Positions 20,095 to 33,050 of a stretch of 64,000 bases of DNA are shown here, one piece after another (the first letter of the stretch is position 1; each line of letters begins with the position of its first letter). This DNA comes from Uranotaenia lowii (lineage: Eukaryota; Arthropoda; Insecta; Diptera; Culicidae), in contig NC_073692.1 of NCBI RefSeq assembly GCF_029784155.1, positions 420,567,440-420,631,439 of the forward strand. Reading direction: 5' to 3'. A program made the translations under genes and the position numbers. Below the pieces are notes generated by a model. The model was not told where the DNA came from and ran no database searches. It was given only the letters and a program-made list of their open reading frames with translations.

Positions 20095-23000
20095 GTAAGT
20101 CAAAAGTTTTTGGTTTTGATTTAGACTAATCTGTTATTTATTCCAAAAGAGAATCCATCTCTTTTGTACATAGCTGTTATTAACTTTAGAAAGTTATTGA
20201 TTTAATTTTCAAACAACTACTTACTAAATGGGGTTTAATTTTTGATTTACAAACTTCTCAACGTATATCATAATATTCAAAATTTATAATTTCCGTTGAA
20301 TTCGATTTATTTGAACAAACATTGGCTTTTCTTCCGATCATCCAATTCAATAACCAAATCCATTTGCCAACTTTTAACTTTGATTTTTTTTAAGTGTTTG
20401 TGTGTTTTAATATCGGTTTCAATATTAACAGTATTTTTCTATTAGCAGTGCTTAAATTCCTGAAAACAATCAGCATCACTGACTTTCGGTTTTTCTCTTC
20501 CTTCTTTCTATTTTTTATCTCTTCCTTTTTGTCGAAAACCATCCCGCTCTGCTCTTTTTCAGTCAGCTTGTACTCGTAATCACGCAAATAAACTTGTAAA
20601 CCAGTAACACAGGGAATCAAAGCAAAACAAAAACAACACGCTGCGAAATTACCAGCCGCGCGAACAATCTCTAACATTGCATTGAAGTGCAGTTGCTTTC
20701 TAGGACATTTTTCCATTCAAGAAGCTTTTTTAACATACCACAAAACATTAAAATAATTTGAATATCTATAAACCGAAATCAGTATCCGTCCAGTGAGTTT
20801 GTGCGAGTGAAATAGAAACATGATTTTCCGAAATAAAAGAGAATGCTCAATCTATGCTTAGCAAAAATAGCTAATGATTAGGCAAATCAAATGCTTGTTT
20901 GCGTTGTCATAAATGTTGGTCTTAATATATTTTATGTTCGCTTTAAGCCGTCGAAGTTTTCATTAGCCGTTACTTGCACCATGATATTACATTATGTTTA
21001 ATAATAAGGAAAAGTGTAAATATTTAAGGCGGAGTATTCATCAGTTAAGTTGCAAAAAAAAAATTCAGCAAAATACAGAAGATTAATTTGAAACCTGTGA
21101 CCCATCAAAGTTAATTAAATTCTACAACTTTAAAAAATGGAAACAAATATTTTAAAACCTGATTTTACGAAAAAATCCGAATTCGAAATATTTATTTCTT
21201 AAAAACACTAGATTTTATTACGATAAAATAAGTTAAATTTCGATTTTAATATAATCTAGATCCAAAGTGATACCTATTTAGTAGTAATTTTCAAGATTTC
21301 TATTCAACGCATAAGAATCTCAATTTTATTGTTTTAAATTATCTTCGAAACAATTTATTAAAAAACATTTTTGTTTTCTTCTCATTAAAATATGCAAGTT
21401 ATACTTGGGTGGTTTAACCCTGGAAATGAGCACTGAAAAAGAAAAGAGCCGAATATTTCAAATCAAAGTTAGTTGAAAAATAAAAATATATTATTAAATT
21501 GAAGAGGACGGATGCACGCTTAAAAATTAACTCACACTTCACAAAAATTTTTCGAAGGATCTGTATTTATTTTAAATTTTATGCTTAGCAACAATCATCG
21601 TTAAGTAGCTTTAGCGTAAGGGTTTAAGACAGGATAGCATTAAAGTGATAAGAACCTAATAAATCGATATGTACAACTAAAGTGAGAGCTTCTAGACGAG
21701 TAGGAAACCATTGTGTTCAATAAAGAGCATAAGTGAAAAGGTATCGGAGATGATGAGTTTTTTTTAATGAATGGGAAGTCTCTTCCATCTGAGACATAAA
21801 TATAACCTGTGCGTTATCAATGATTCATAGTCGGCATCAATAGTGAGCACCACCTTTTCGTTCCCAGCTCATTTAAAAAATCTGGCAGTGAGTGGTTTTT
21901 AAATAAGCAATATTAAATTGTCAAGTTTATTTCGCCTTGGGATGCTTTGGGTAAATAAAATCAATCCACTGTGCTTTTCTAGAAAAAAAAAACGATTGGC
22001 TTTTTGCACCATTAAAAATACTAAATTCAAAACTCACCTAACCAGAGTATAAGCAACTGAGTGGATCAGAAGCCTGCAAAGCAAAAACAAACAAATTGAA
22101 AATCTAGGTTAACGGAAGAAGGTAACTCGCGCACCTCTATTCTAACAACATCGAGATCCGGCCAAGTGACCGTCGACCGATTGACCAACATCCGACCAGT
22201 TGGAGTTGGCCGGAATGAATGGTGCGAAATCGGACCGGGCATCTAACATAATCGAGAATAGAACTTCAATTAACTCCCGCATATTAACCGGCAAACAGTG
22301 TGGCCAGAAAACTCTCACTTCCAAAGGTTTGTACAATAAATCAAACATCTCCCTCTACTTTCTGCAGAACTTAAGACTGTTCTATTAATTGGCAATTCGG
22401 CACTAGAAAATTTTCCAAACATTTGCAATATTCAATTGATTAAAACTTCATAATTTGAGTAAATTGTATCGTACTGTACCAAACACTTATCTCAAACCGC
22501 AACCTTCAACATGTCATCATCATCACTTATTGTGAATACATTTACAATTTTGCGAAAAATACCATAAATTCCATGATTTGTAATTTATTATGAATAGCAA
22601 GCACATTCATCAAATTCATTTTTCATGAAACTTTCCAACGTCAGATGATTTAAAACTTCACTAAATTTCCAAAATATATAGCGTAGTTCTGAAAAAAAAA
22701 TTTCCCCTCTCGCGTTCCATCCTGGAGAACTTTTAAACGCGTGAATCAATCCTGACAAAACTTTCACCACTGGATGAACTGACTTCACAGATCAAAGTGC
22801 TGTCATTATTTTGTTAGTAAGACAACTAGAGGCACTGCAGCAAATATAATAAAACGGTCCAAAACTAAGTGGTACAAGGTTTATTACACGTTTTTAATAT
22901 TTTGTGAGTTTATTTTCTCGAGCCGAACTCAAAATTTTGTTACGGTTGGATGTCAATTTGTTGGTGTAAGAAATGTATTAAAGCGCATAAACAGTGTTTA

Positions 23001-23200
23001 GGTTTATTCTTATCAGAAATTGAATTTCATCAAAATAAAGATAACTGGTGACTTCGAGAGCAGAAATTTCCCAAACTACCACACAAAACTAATTCTCCGG
23101 ACGAATAAAGAAAACGCGTGTGTTGAACCGAAGTAGAATTCATTATTATTCTTTAACATAGAAAAACCCAACACTGAAAATCTTGGTTGACTGGTTATTA
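20095..23200. other. Intron DNA, no gene seen
   Basis: AT-rich. A good-looking acceptor (TACTTTCTGCAG at 22356-22367) lies here and would keep frame from the membrane exon for about 28 codons, but there is no compositional sign of coding. I see no repeats with clear ends. Confidence 0.45.
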
Positions 23201-23967
23201 GACTGCCCCAAGTTTGTATGGGAAATTCAAAATCTATGAAATGTTATACGCTGCAGGCTAAAATTGATCCTAGGCCTAGTACAAGATCTCATGCCAAATT
23301 TGGGCCAGATCGGATCACGGGAAGGGGTCGCTCAAGGAGCCTGGAGTTTGTATGGGATTTGGAGACATTTTGTTCGGGAGAAACATGAAAAACCAGTTTT
23401 TCATCAATAACTTTGGTTCCCGTCGGCCGACCTTGTTCAAAAACGGGTTTTCTTTAAGCCTAAACTATGATAAATATTTCATCCCAAGACTGCATAAGAG
23501 TTAAAATAAAAAAGTTATTAGGCTTCAAAAATGAGCTAACTTTTTAAAGGATGATATTCATCACTGTTAATGACTACGGGTGGTCGAACATATTGACGCC
23601 TCATTAGCAGTGATGAATACCACAGTTAAAAAAGTTAGAATATTTTTGAAGCCTAATAACTTCTTTACGTTAACTCTTATCGATATGCAGTCTTCGGATA
23701 AAATATTGGTCATAGTTTAGGCTTTAAGAAAAACCATTTTTGAAAGAAATCGGCCGACGGGAACCAAAGTCTTTGATGAAAAACTGGTTTTTCTTGCTTC
23801 TCCCGACCAAAATGTCTCAAAATTCCAATCAAATTTCAGGCTCGTTGAGCGACCCCTTCCTGTGATCCGATCTGGCCCAAATTTGGCATGAGATCTTTTA
23901 CTAGGCCTAGGATCAATTTTAGCCTGCAGCGCATAACTTTTTCAAAAGTCGGGTCATTTGGGGCACT
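23201..23967. mobile_element. Foldback element 2
   Basis: Begins GACTGCCCCAAGTTTG and ends CATTTGGGGCACTAG. Arms of about 360 bp (to ~23570 and from ~23605) pair over nearly their full length around a short loop containing GGTGGTCGAACATATTG. The inner words ATTCATCACTG and CAGTGATGAAT mirror each other. It is non-coding. Its architecture resembles the 9281-10114 element, and the inner CAGTGATG word is shared, but the arms are otherwise different. Confidence 0.85.
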
Positions 23968-24754
23968 AGTTATGTGGGATTAAAGTAACTTTTCTATCAG
24001 CATCGTATTGTGTCAACCTTACATTACGCTCAATCAATATCATTTGAAAGATCTTTCAAAAATACACTTGTTTAACCATAAAACAACACAACTCTATCCT
24101 CATTAGCTGAGAGAATTTATTTGATTTGAAATTCGTTTACTTTAAACCTAGCATAATCCAATCGCCTCAATGCCAAACCAAATATTTGACACGTTAATTT
24201 CGATATTTTCTTAATAAATCATGATGTGCGCTCACAAAAATTTCCACCCATAAATGTGTGTTTCGAATTTTCTCGGCTCATGATGAGAGAATAGAGTTTT
24301 TCTATGGTCAAATTTTTAAGTGTTTAGAAAGATTTATCAAATGGTATTATTTTGGTGATTCTTATTTTCTGATGAGAATACATCTCAAAAAAATTTCTTT
24401 CACTGAATATTAAGCGAACATCCTGATATGCTGAGATGAAGTGCTTTTAGTTAAATTAAAAAAAAAAAATGATGAAAATTTATAAACACAATGAATAAGA
24501 CATATTTTCTTCTTAACACATTAAGGACCGCGAAGAAATATAAGCTCAAAAGCCCCAGAATTTGGAATCTTCTATCTCTGAAACAACTGGATCAAATTCT
24601 TCAAATTTGGTATCTTGAGAAATCGAAATTGTTGTATACAATTATGTAGAATGAACTGTCTGTATAAAATATATCGCATTTAAGTTATGCTTCTCACTGA
24701 AGTGCACTTGCGTATAGCGAAAAAACTTGATAACTCATAGTTGGTCCAAATGTG

Positions 24755-25560
24755 TTCGAAGTTTAAGAGGGCATAAAATATTCTTCTCACAATATTTATC
24801 AACAGAAAAAAAAATCATTCGTAATGAATCATGGATATTCCAGACATTTCAAATGTTTTTATTTTTTCTTATTTGCATTGAGCTCATTTTATCAACATTT
24901 TGTATGCTAGCCTATTTTTTCGGGTAAGTTGGGCCAATAAACTCCTCTAACAAGAAGCTCCGGCCAAAATCAATGGTAGATTCGATTTTCCGAGAAAACA
25001 TCACACATAAATGGTATTTTTATGTGGAATGTTTTCAGCTCCAACAGTTTCGGACTTTTGAAATTATTGGTTCAAACTGACCAAATTTTCCAAATTCAAA
25101 ATGCTCAGTTTTAATAAGAATGAAAGTGGGCATTTTTATGGAAATATTTTTTAGGTTTCCGTAAAAAGCAAAAGCGCATAATCTTTACAAAAAAAAGCCA
25201 GAACTGTTCGAAAAAAAAAAGATATTTCTCTGAATTACTAATGACTTTTTAACCAGCAGATAAAAAACAGAGTGTTCTTCGATATGTTGGATAGCTAAGA
25301 CTTCAATGAAAGTGGGTCTTGGGGTGGAAGCTTGTTTTCCAGATGTTCGAAAATAGTGAAAATTGTTTTTTTTTATCATTTTACGCTTTAAACTGAAGCG
25401 GCATTAAACTTTTTCTGGCATTAATTAACAACATCATCGAGCACCAATTTTCCCTTCATATCAAATTGTTATATTAAATGAATATAAGATAAGTTATTTA
25501 AATGCAAGGCAGATTCATGATCGGTGTAGCGTCTAGTTTCTGGAAAGCATAATAATGACA
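24755..25560 (+). repeat. Ancient local duplication, copy 1
   Basis: Matches 28105-29705 in the same order: AGAGGGCAT, CAATATTTATCA, CATGGAT-TTC, TTTTTTCGGGTAAGTTGGGCC, CTCCGGCCAAAATC, TTTTATGTGGAATGTTTTCAG, CCAAATTTTCCAAATTC, CTAATGACT, GTGGGTCTTGGGG, CCAGATGTT and CAACATCATC. Copy 1 lacks the two insertions found in copy 2. Non-coding. Confidence 0.75.
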
Positions 25561-28104
25561 TTTTTTTGTAATTTACATAAAAAGGATTAGCTTGAAACCT
25601 TTCTTAAAACTCGGTCCGCTGAGAGACGTTCACAGCAAAAATAAAGACGGATAATTATACATTTAAAGCTACGCAAATTATTGAACCCTCGCTAAATACA
25701 CAAATTCAAGTATTGATTCCATTTTTCGTGGGTTGTAAAACCACAATCAATGGAAATATTCACTCGATGTACTTTTACATCGGCCAATGTATGATGCTGA
25801 TTACATGCTTTCTTTTTTAGATTTAATGTAATTTAAAATAAAATCTGAATGAGTTTTACCTTTCCTTTTTTATTCACTTCTTTTTAATGTTACAATTTTG
25901 CAAACGTTTTAAGACGAACTCATTTACTAAGGATATCTGATACAGTCCCACAAGATCTCAGGATCAACTCACTTAACCATCTTAACGGAAGTCTTTTAAT
26001 CCTTTCTTTCCCCCTCCTCATTGACCTAATTGAAAAAATGTATTTGGACGAATGTAGTATCGACAGATCTCTTCCATAATAATTAGTCTTAGAAAATTCA
26101 GATATGAATGATTTATAGCTAAATCAACCAATGCTTGTTTGTTGTCCTCCAATTTAGCAGCACAAAAATAGTGGTAGCTTAGCGATCATTTTCAGATTTT
26201 ATCCTCAATATTTCTGTCTACTTAACCTCATGAGAGTTTTTAAACCTTACTTTTTCCTTTTTCAAACTTCTTATACATATTTGTGTTCGATCTTTACCCG
26301 TTTTGGCCAATTTTACACCTGGGCAGTCAAGCTATACAGTTTTGTGAACCATATTATTTTTTAAAAGTGCTTGCGTGGAAGTTTATGTGGGAGTTTTATC
26401 TATAAAATTTTCCAAATAATTAGAACACAGCAGATCAATGGAGGCTTCATGTTCCAGCTTTCTAAAAATCTGTTTCAAGAGTTGTCCTATTCCAATTAAA
26501 CGACTGTTGCGGCGAATTTTCATTCTAGCAAAATTTCTCATCAGGGAATTGAAAACCAAAATGATGAGATTACACAGTACATGTAACGTATTAAAAGTGA
26601 ATATGCAGACCATTGCCTTATTATCTAATCTTCCGAGTTTTGCATTTTTAACGTTTGAAATATCCTTAAAACAAACATCTTCATTGAAGGCAGCAGTTTT
26701 CGCTCCTCCTAAGCCGGTTAAAATTTTCCAACGAGTATTCGTATGTGTCTGATGGCGTTGGGGCTACATAAGGCAAAGATATCCTGTCACCGTTACAAAA
26801 GGTTCTTGTCATTCACTGACCGGAAACTTCGTTACTGATTCCATGATGGCGCCCTGCTGAAAATATAAGAACAAATACAAGACAGTACCTGATGATCTGT
26901 TGGTGGATTTCATTCTGAACAAACCGAGGTAGAGTTGATTCCTAATGAAAGAAACCCTTCGAACAGCCGGAGAACTGAACCATTTGTTAGTAACGGGACC
27001 GGATTTTGTGACGAACTTTAGATCCTTTTTTTCCAAACAGATTTGAAAGGATTTTGCACTGTTTCCTTGATTTAACCGGGCATCCACACGAATTCTAGCA
27101 AATTTTCACGGTATGGGAGATATTAATAAAACAGTGGCGCCACAAAGTGCTTCATAAAAGAGTTTCGAGAATTTGGGAAGCTGTTAGGAACAGGCATATA
27201 ATTAAAAGGGAATTAGCTCCTAATGTTATTTTTTTTAATAATTATAGGGCAGAATTTTGTCATGAGAAGGTACTTGCAAGACACGCCGACGGAAATACAT
27301 TTGATTTTTTTTTACAAAAATATACGAAAAATGTGCAGTTCTCACATAAGAGCAAACATTTCAGAAGTGCATATATGGAAAATGAAATATAACTCTTAAA
27401 TAAATCCATAAGAATCTGAATCATTTTAAATCTTCTTCCAGTACAAAAAACAACTCTAACCCTCCGTTAATTCCAGAAAAAAACCATCAAATATGTTACT
27501 TTGGTTAACAGAAAACAGGATAAAATTTTTGTCTTTTCAACCAGGTTTTTTCCTTGCGTGAATGCTTTCCAAAACAGAACTTTCGTAAATTTAGCTTACA
27601 AATATCTCCAACATTTTTATCGAATGAAAGTTTTTGTAAAAATATCATTTTTTCATTCAATAACTTTTGAAATATTTAAGGGTGTTTTCAATCGCAAAAA
27701 AAAACCCAGTTTTTGAAACTCAATTTATCGCTTAGTAAAAAGTGTGAAAAAGTGTTTCAAAACATCGAAAATCAAATGATAAACAATTTTTGTAAAATTG
27801 TATGTTTTTCTATATAAATTTTGATTTGTTTCTAGTTTCTGTGGCCAGCTGTGTATGTATGTTTGCATTGGAAAAACATAAATTTTTCACAACACATTTG
27901 AATTGTGTGTTTTTGGAAAATATGCCTTTATTACACGTTTTTATGATTTTGAGCGTATATGTTCTATTGCCGCGCACAGAATTCTTATATATTCAAGCAA
28001 ATAATCTGATATGCTTAAATGGAGGGCATTAAGTTAAAAAATAAATAAGAAAATAATCAAAACTGAAAAAAAAAATAGTTATGAGGATAAAAAAGACAAA
28101 CTTT
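25561..28104. other. Intron DNA, no gene seen
   Basis: AT-rich sequence between the duplicated blocks. ORFs at 26383-27392 are chance frames without splice context. Confidence 0.45.
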
Positions 28105-28629
28105 CTTCATAAAAGTAAACAAGAGGGCATGTTTCATTTCTTCCGCAATATTTATCAGCTGGAACAAAATCATTTGAAATGAGTCATGGATGTTCGAATT
28201 ATTTTAAATGCCTTTTTTGTAAAAATTTTGAATGCTTTTTTTTCGGGCAAGTTAGGCCAATTAACACCTTATACAGGAAGTCCCGGCCGAAATCCACGGC
28301 AGATCCGGATTTCTCCGAATATTTCATACAAGAATGTTTTTTATGTGGAATGTTTTCAGTGCGACCAGTTTCGAATTTTTAACGTTTTTGGTTCGATTTG
28401 GCCAAATTTTCCAAATTCGGACCAAAAACTTAAAAAATTGAAGCTATTTGACCCGGAATAACCTATAGCTCAGTTATATAAAAAATGAATGTGAGGAAAT
28501 TTAGTGGAAGATAGAGGATGTACTTTGCGCAAAAATTTTACTAAAAGAATGCCAAAACAGTACGATAAATTAAAAAAAAAACCTCTTTTACTGAAAAGCT
28601 AATGACTGTTTAATCAGAAATATGACAAA

Positions 28630-28985
28630 TTTGGTAAGCCGAAACCCAGGAACAAACTCAACAAAATTCAAGAAGAAAACGTGAAAACTTTTTTTTTCAT
28701 CGAAACACATCAACAGATTTAAAACATCATTTTAGACCTTAGAAATCCGTGCAATGTGATTTTGATAAAATTTAACTAAAGCCTTTGCATTCGAAAATAA
28801 GAAATTAAGATTTAATCATGAGTTCTTGTTTGATTTTGTAAATAGATTGAAAAAACTCCGGAAAAAACTGGGCATTTTCCTATGAATTCGGTAACCGGGC
28901 CAAACCGGACCTTTGCCAAAATTTAAATTAAATATCCGGGCAATTATGGGTTAATGCGGGAAATCTGGCTAGCTTTTGTTTTAAA
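28630..28985 (+). repeat. Dispersed ~400-bp CCGG-rich repeat, copy 1
   Basis: Contains CATCGAAACACATCAACAG, CTCCGG..AAACTGGGCATTTT, GTAACCGGGCCAAACCGGAC and GGGAAATCTGGC. Related copies lie at about 34190-34460, 35590-35975 and 45470-45895, and weaker traces at 39290-39440. It is absent from the paralogous position in copy 1 of the duplication. Confidence 0.65.
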
Positions 28986-29068
28986 GCTAAGATTCCTATT
29001 AAGTAAGAGTTTCAGTAAGGATGAGAATGGGTCTTGGGATGTCCAGATGTTGGAAGATAATGAAAATC

Positions 29069-29389
29069 TTTGAAATGAAGAGTTAATCACCGTAAATTTA
29101 TTTTATGAAATTATTTTATCGGCTATATCGGTGAAATTCTATATTCTTTGAGAAAGAATATTTAAGAATTGAAAGAATATAGACGGATAGAAGATTAGAA
29201 TAAGGTGAAAGCTGTTGAAAATGAGCGGAAGGGTAATTTTAATTTGAAAAACTTTCCATCACATTTCATCGTTTTGTTCCTTTCGGGCCTACTACCTTGC
29301 AGTGCTTTCGTCTATATTCATTCAATTCTTAAATATTATTTCTCAAAGAATATAAAATTTCACCCATATAGCCGATAACATATTTTCAT
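29069..29389. mobile_element. 321-bp foldback MITE with 15-bp flanking repeat
   Basis: Inverted arms (about 29100-29176 and 29309-29390) share ATCGGCTATAT, TTTGAGAAAGAATATTTAAG and AATATAGACG with their complements. The element is bracketed by direct copies of AAGATAATGAAAATC at 29054-29068 and 29390-29404. The paralogous site in copy 1 (about 25350-25365) has only a single, diverged version of this word. Confidence 0.75.
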
Positions 29390-29705
29390 AAGATAATGAA
29401 AATCGTAACATTTTTATCATTTTACCACGGCACCCGATAACATCTAACTGAAAATTTCAAATTTTAAACCTAAAATGAAAAATCTATTTTGGATTTGAAG
29501 AAGTTTTTTAATTTTTTCGTATTGCTTTAAGAATAGTTTTGAAGTGTGTGTTGAAGAAAATTAGTTCTTTATTTAAATTTGGCAATAATTTACAACATCA
29601 TCAAACGCCAACTTCTACTTCCTATAAAATTGTAATATTAAATAAAAATTAGTAAAAGTTAGAAAAGATGTAGCGTGTACTTTCTGGGAAGCAAATCTTT
29701 GATTT

Positions 29706-31171
29706 TCTTCACTATGAGATGCACATATTAAAACGATTTTCTGGATTCGAATCTGTAAAAATCATTAGATATCGACAACAACTTGCTATTTTTAAACACA
29801 TTGTTTCCCGAGATTTGTTGTAATATCTACAACTGGAAAGCGAATAATTTCATCATTTCATCATTCACATTTATCAAAAATGGAATTTGCTCATGCTTAT
29901 GATACATACACAGCCATATCATGTCAGCATCTTGGTGAGTAGTAAAAGTACATTTACTGCTCATCATAACACGGCCGGGCCCACTGTGCAGTATTGGACG
30001 TATAGACAACTGGAACACATGGAGGAAGAAACGTGGACAACAGTACCATACGTTTCCATGATTTCAAAATGTTTGAAATGTTCACGTTGGGAGCACAGTT
30101 GCTAAAATTTACTGTGCTCCTTGATGGTGGCCCATGTGAATTAAATTGCAATTTTAAAATGACTGAAATTTTAATCATACTACATGTTTCGGATTATTGT
30201 GCACCATCATCCCTGCCTGGTCATAGACCTTGGATATAGCACCTTTACTCGTTCTTGAAAATAAATATTGGAAGAACAGAGCATAAATTGGCACCACCAA
30301 AAAATCTTTTGGAATCAACTCTTCCAAAAGATTTTGGGGAATAATTGTGAAAATACACATCCATGATCGACTCAGCATCTGAACAATTCCAATGTGTCGT
30401 CATAGATATGAATCATAACGAAGAAATTTATATCATTCAATAACTTACCGCCAACTAACCTCTAGCAGTGAAAACTTTGGTAAATATCGGAAATCTTAAA
30501 CCCGGAATATGATTTATAAAACGAGCACATAAACAAACTGTTGGGTTCCAAGGTATAACATAATTGGAAGAATTCCCTTATTTTACGGCGATTTTTGACG
30601 TAACTCTTATGCGTATCTTACTTTTCACTAGCCATTTGTTATCGAATCATATCAAAAATGAGATTTTTGAAGATACCCACTATGCCTTTTTTGCTTAAAA
30701 GAACAATGTTTCTTAAAAATCAAGCTATGCTCTATCTTTCAAGATTATTCAATTACCAATCGAAAAAAAAAACTTGAAAAATTCGTCTAGAGGAACAAAA
30801 TAATAGATAATTTTTCTTATGGAGTTAACTTCGACGAATTAGTTATATGTAGTAAATATAACTGGAAATTGATCCGACCATTAAGAAAAAAAAATCAAAT
30901 ATGTTCATTGTTATGAAATTAAATATTTCCATTTTTACATTCATAAGTTTTTTCTATCAAATGCACTTTTTGTATCTATGACTTAACTTTAGCCAATAAT
31001 TTTCATCTATGTTTTCTAAAAAAAAATATGCAAAATTCATATCATTCACTCGCTAACCCTTTAAATAAAGAAAATAGAACATACAAACAACCCGTCCGCC
31101 AAAAATACAAGGATTAATTGATTCTATTCTCGATTGTGTGTTCTGCACGCCTTGTGCCGATCTCGTTGCAG
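29706..31171. other. Intron DNA before tail A exon
   Basis: No gene seen. Two palindromic spots: ACGGCCGGGCCCACTGTG near 29971-29990, a word also present inverted near 52036 and probably a short repeat terminus, and the hairpin at 30298-30344. Confidence 0.45.
30298..30344. repeat. Short hairpin
   Basis: CCAAAAAATCTTTTGGAA and TTCCAAAAGATTTTGGGG are inverted copies separated by about 7 bp. An isolated intronic palindrome, possibly the relic of a small MITE. Confidence 0.6.
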
Positions 31172-31449
31172 GCGCCTCGCTCAACACCGACGTTGGTCCG
31201 GATTCGGAGGCTCAAATTACTCCCGGCTCGCACGACGACCTGCACGATGAAAAACTGCAGCAACAGAACCCGGCTGCCCACTACGAACAGGATGACAAAA
31301 CCCAACTGCCCAACAATCCGGCTGGAGAACAAACCGAAGCGACGAAACAGCAGCCGCAGAAGAATGGAAAACACGAAAATGGGAAACAAGCGGGCGGCGA
31401 AAAGCAGAAGAACGGAAAGGCCGATAGCAAAACCAATACACCGGTGTAA
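31172..31449 (+). CDS. Fas3: Fas3 alternative terminal exon, cytoplasmic tail A
   Basis: Acceptor GTTGCAG at 31165-31171; open in phase 1 and ending at TAA 31447-31449. The 92-residue tail begins GASLNTDVG and becomes rich in Gln, Lys, Asn and Gly (repeated QKNGK-like segments), so it is probably disordered. The last residues are NTPV, which fits the class I PDZ-ligand pattern (S/T-x-hydrophobic at the C-terminus). GC content is clearly higher than in the flanking intron and codons are used normally. The acceptor phase matches that of tail B, so the two are alternatives. I infer its use from frame, position and composition; no transcript evidence is available to me. Confidence 0.82.
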
Positions 31450-33050
31450 ATTGGTTCATTGAACAATAAGATGGAAGATTCTGGCTTAATTGAAAATTTT
31501 TAAGATCTGAGAACAAGATAGGAGGAATTATTTTCATTTTTTTTTTAAATTTCACAATTTTTGACTCGATTGTTGAAAACCTATTGAATTGGAAAAATTA
31601 AATTTCATATAGAATTTGTTTTAACTATTTCGTTTAAAAGCAAATTTTTGAACCACTTTGACCACATATTGAGGTTATGTTAAACAATAGGTTGATTTTC
31701 CTATTCTGAAACTTCACTCAAACGTTATAACGTTATGTGAATCTTCTATAGAAACATTGAATTTTTTATAATTTTTATTCAGAGATCGCTGTCAAAAAAT
31801 CGCTTTCGAGGATTTAGTTTTTTTTCCAAATAATGAAGTTCTTAAACCATTAATAAACTAGAAGAGAAAGATGTATAACAAAGAAGAAGTGTACTTAAAA
31901 AGTTATTATGATCAAGCATTTGTTTGAAATTTAATCTCAATCATTCCCAACCTTTAAACCATGAAAAACAAAATCTATTTAACGAGGTTTTTCGATTTTA
32001 TCCAGCCCTCGGAATAACATTTTAAAAGATTGTTACTAAATTATAATAAGTTAGGTCAAAAAAACTGTTCATCACTTGGTGAACGATCGTATTTAAAACT
32101 CAATTTCCTTACAGCTAAATTACTGTCTCGTGTATAGGCTTAAGATTTAAAAGTTATAATGCTAAATGTAACAACTCGAAAAGGAAACTTATTTAATAAA
32201 AAAAAAAGGTAGACAATCTGCACAAAGTGTCCATATTCAGGAGAGGAAACGCCCAAACAGTCCGGCGTTATCGTTATTCTTAGTTTTAGTTTACAAATCA
32301 CGAGTTCAGCTAGCGAACAGAGAAGATTTTGTAGTCAGAAATGGATTAGTACTTATATTTTTAGAACACACATCTCGTTAGCAAGTAAGTCGTAGCGCTA
32401 CCGTTGAAGGTAAACATTGGCAAATTCCGATCATAAAGTTAGATTAACTGCTTTCGTTTAACACAAACGACAAACGAAAAAAAAATTTAAGAAATTTTAG
32501 CCAACGATCAAACATTGTTAGGCGAACATTTAGGAAACAAGACGATCGGCAAAAACAAATCAAACAACGAGTTCGAATTAATCAGAAATAAAAAAAATAT
32601 CAATCTTCTATAGTTTCAATTTTTAAATTTAGGTTTTATGGCAGGAGAGATAGGATAAGTTAAGACAAACGAAAAACTTATGTGATTTAAGTTTTTGTTC
32701 AAATAGTAGTACTCGTCGAATCCGATGCACACATGCACTACTTAAACTTACATTCTCGATAAAATAAAAACAAACAAACAATCAATTGCGTCCAAAACGA
32801 TATGACATTTAGATTTTTTATAACGTTTACAATCAGCGTACGTAAATAAGCAGTTCATAAATCGAATTCAACGGAAGATCTGAAATGGAAGTGTTTTTCT
32901 TCTCTATCCCAAACTAATGTAACATTGTTCCATACGTATAAGTAACTTTTTTTTATATACATAAATTTTCCACTTTTTCTTATACCACTCAAACGACCGA
33001 TGAATTTGTACATAAATAAAGCAGATTTTGAATAAATAATAAAAACAATA
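31450..33050 (+). other. Fas3: Probable 3' UTR of Fas3 tail A
   Basis: AT-rich non-coding sequence directly after the tail A stop. I recognise no mobile-element ends in it, unlike the surrounding introns. Candidate AATAAA signals lie at 32195-32200, 33015-33020, 33031-33036 and 33038-33043. The cluster near 33.03 kb is the densest and is my preferred 3' end. The end point is an inference. Confidence 0.5.
33015..33043 (+). promoter_or_regulatory. Clustered polyadenylation signals for tail A transcript
   Basis: Three AATAAA hexamers within 29 bp (33015, 33031, 33038), followed by a T-rich and GT-containing stretch around 33060-33085. They are correctly placed to end a long 3' UTR that starts at 31450. 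Confidence 0.5.

Larger units (their letters stand above)
28105..29705 (+). repeat. Ancient local duplication, copy 2 (with insertions)
   Basis: Same block order as copy 1 (24755-25560) but enlarged by a CCGG-rich dispersed repeat (about 28630-28985) and a foldback element (29069-29389). The similarity before and after each insertion identifies the insertion points. Confidence 0.75.

Noticed and set aside
20390..20716. - strand frame of 108 codons with cysteines
   Set aside because: No domain pattern, no splice context, and placed in AT-rich intron DNA opposite to the gene.
22356..22460. Good acceptor TTTCTGCAG followed by 28 in-frame codons, as a possible third Fas3 tail
   Set aside because: The encoded peptide is short, AT-biased like the intron and has no compositional shift, and strong-looking acceptors are expected by chance in a 26-kb intron.
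31114..31555. Several overlapping frames on both strands across the tail A exon
   Set aside because: They are shadows of the real + strand exon 31172-31449, which alone has the right phase from the membrane exon and a proper acceptor.
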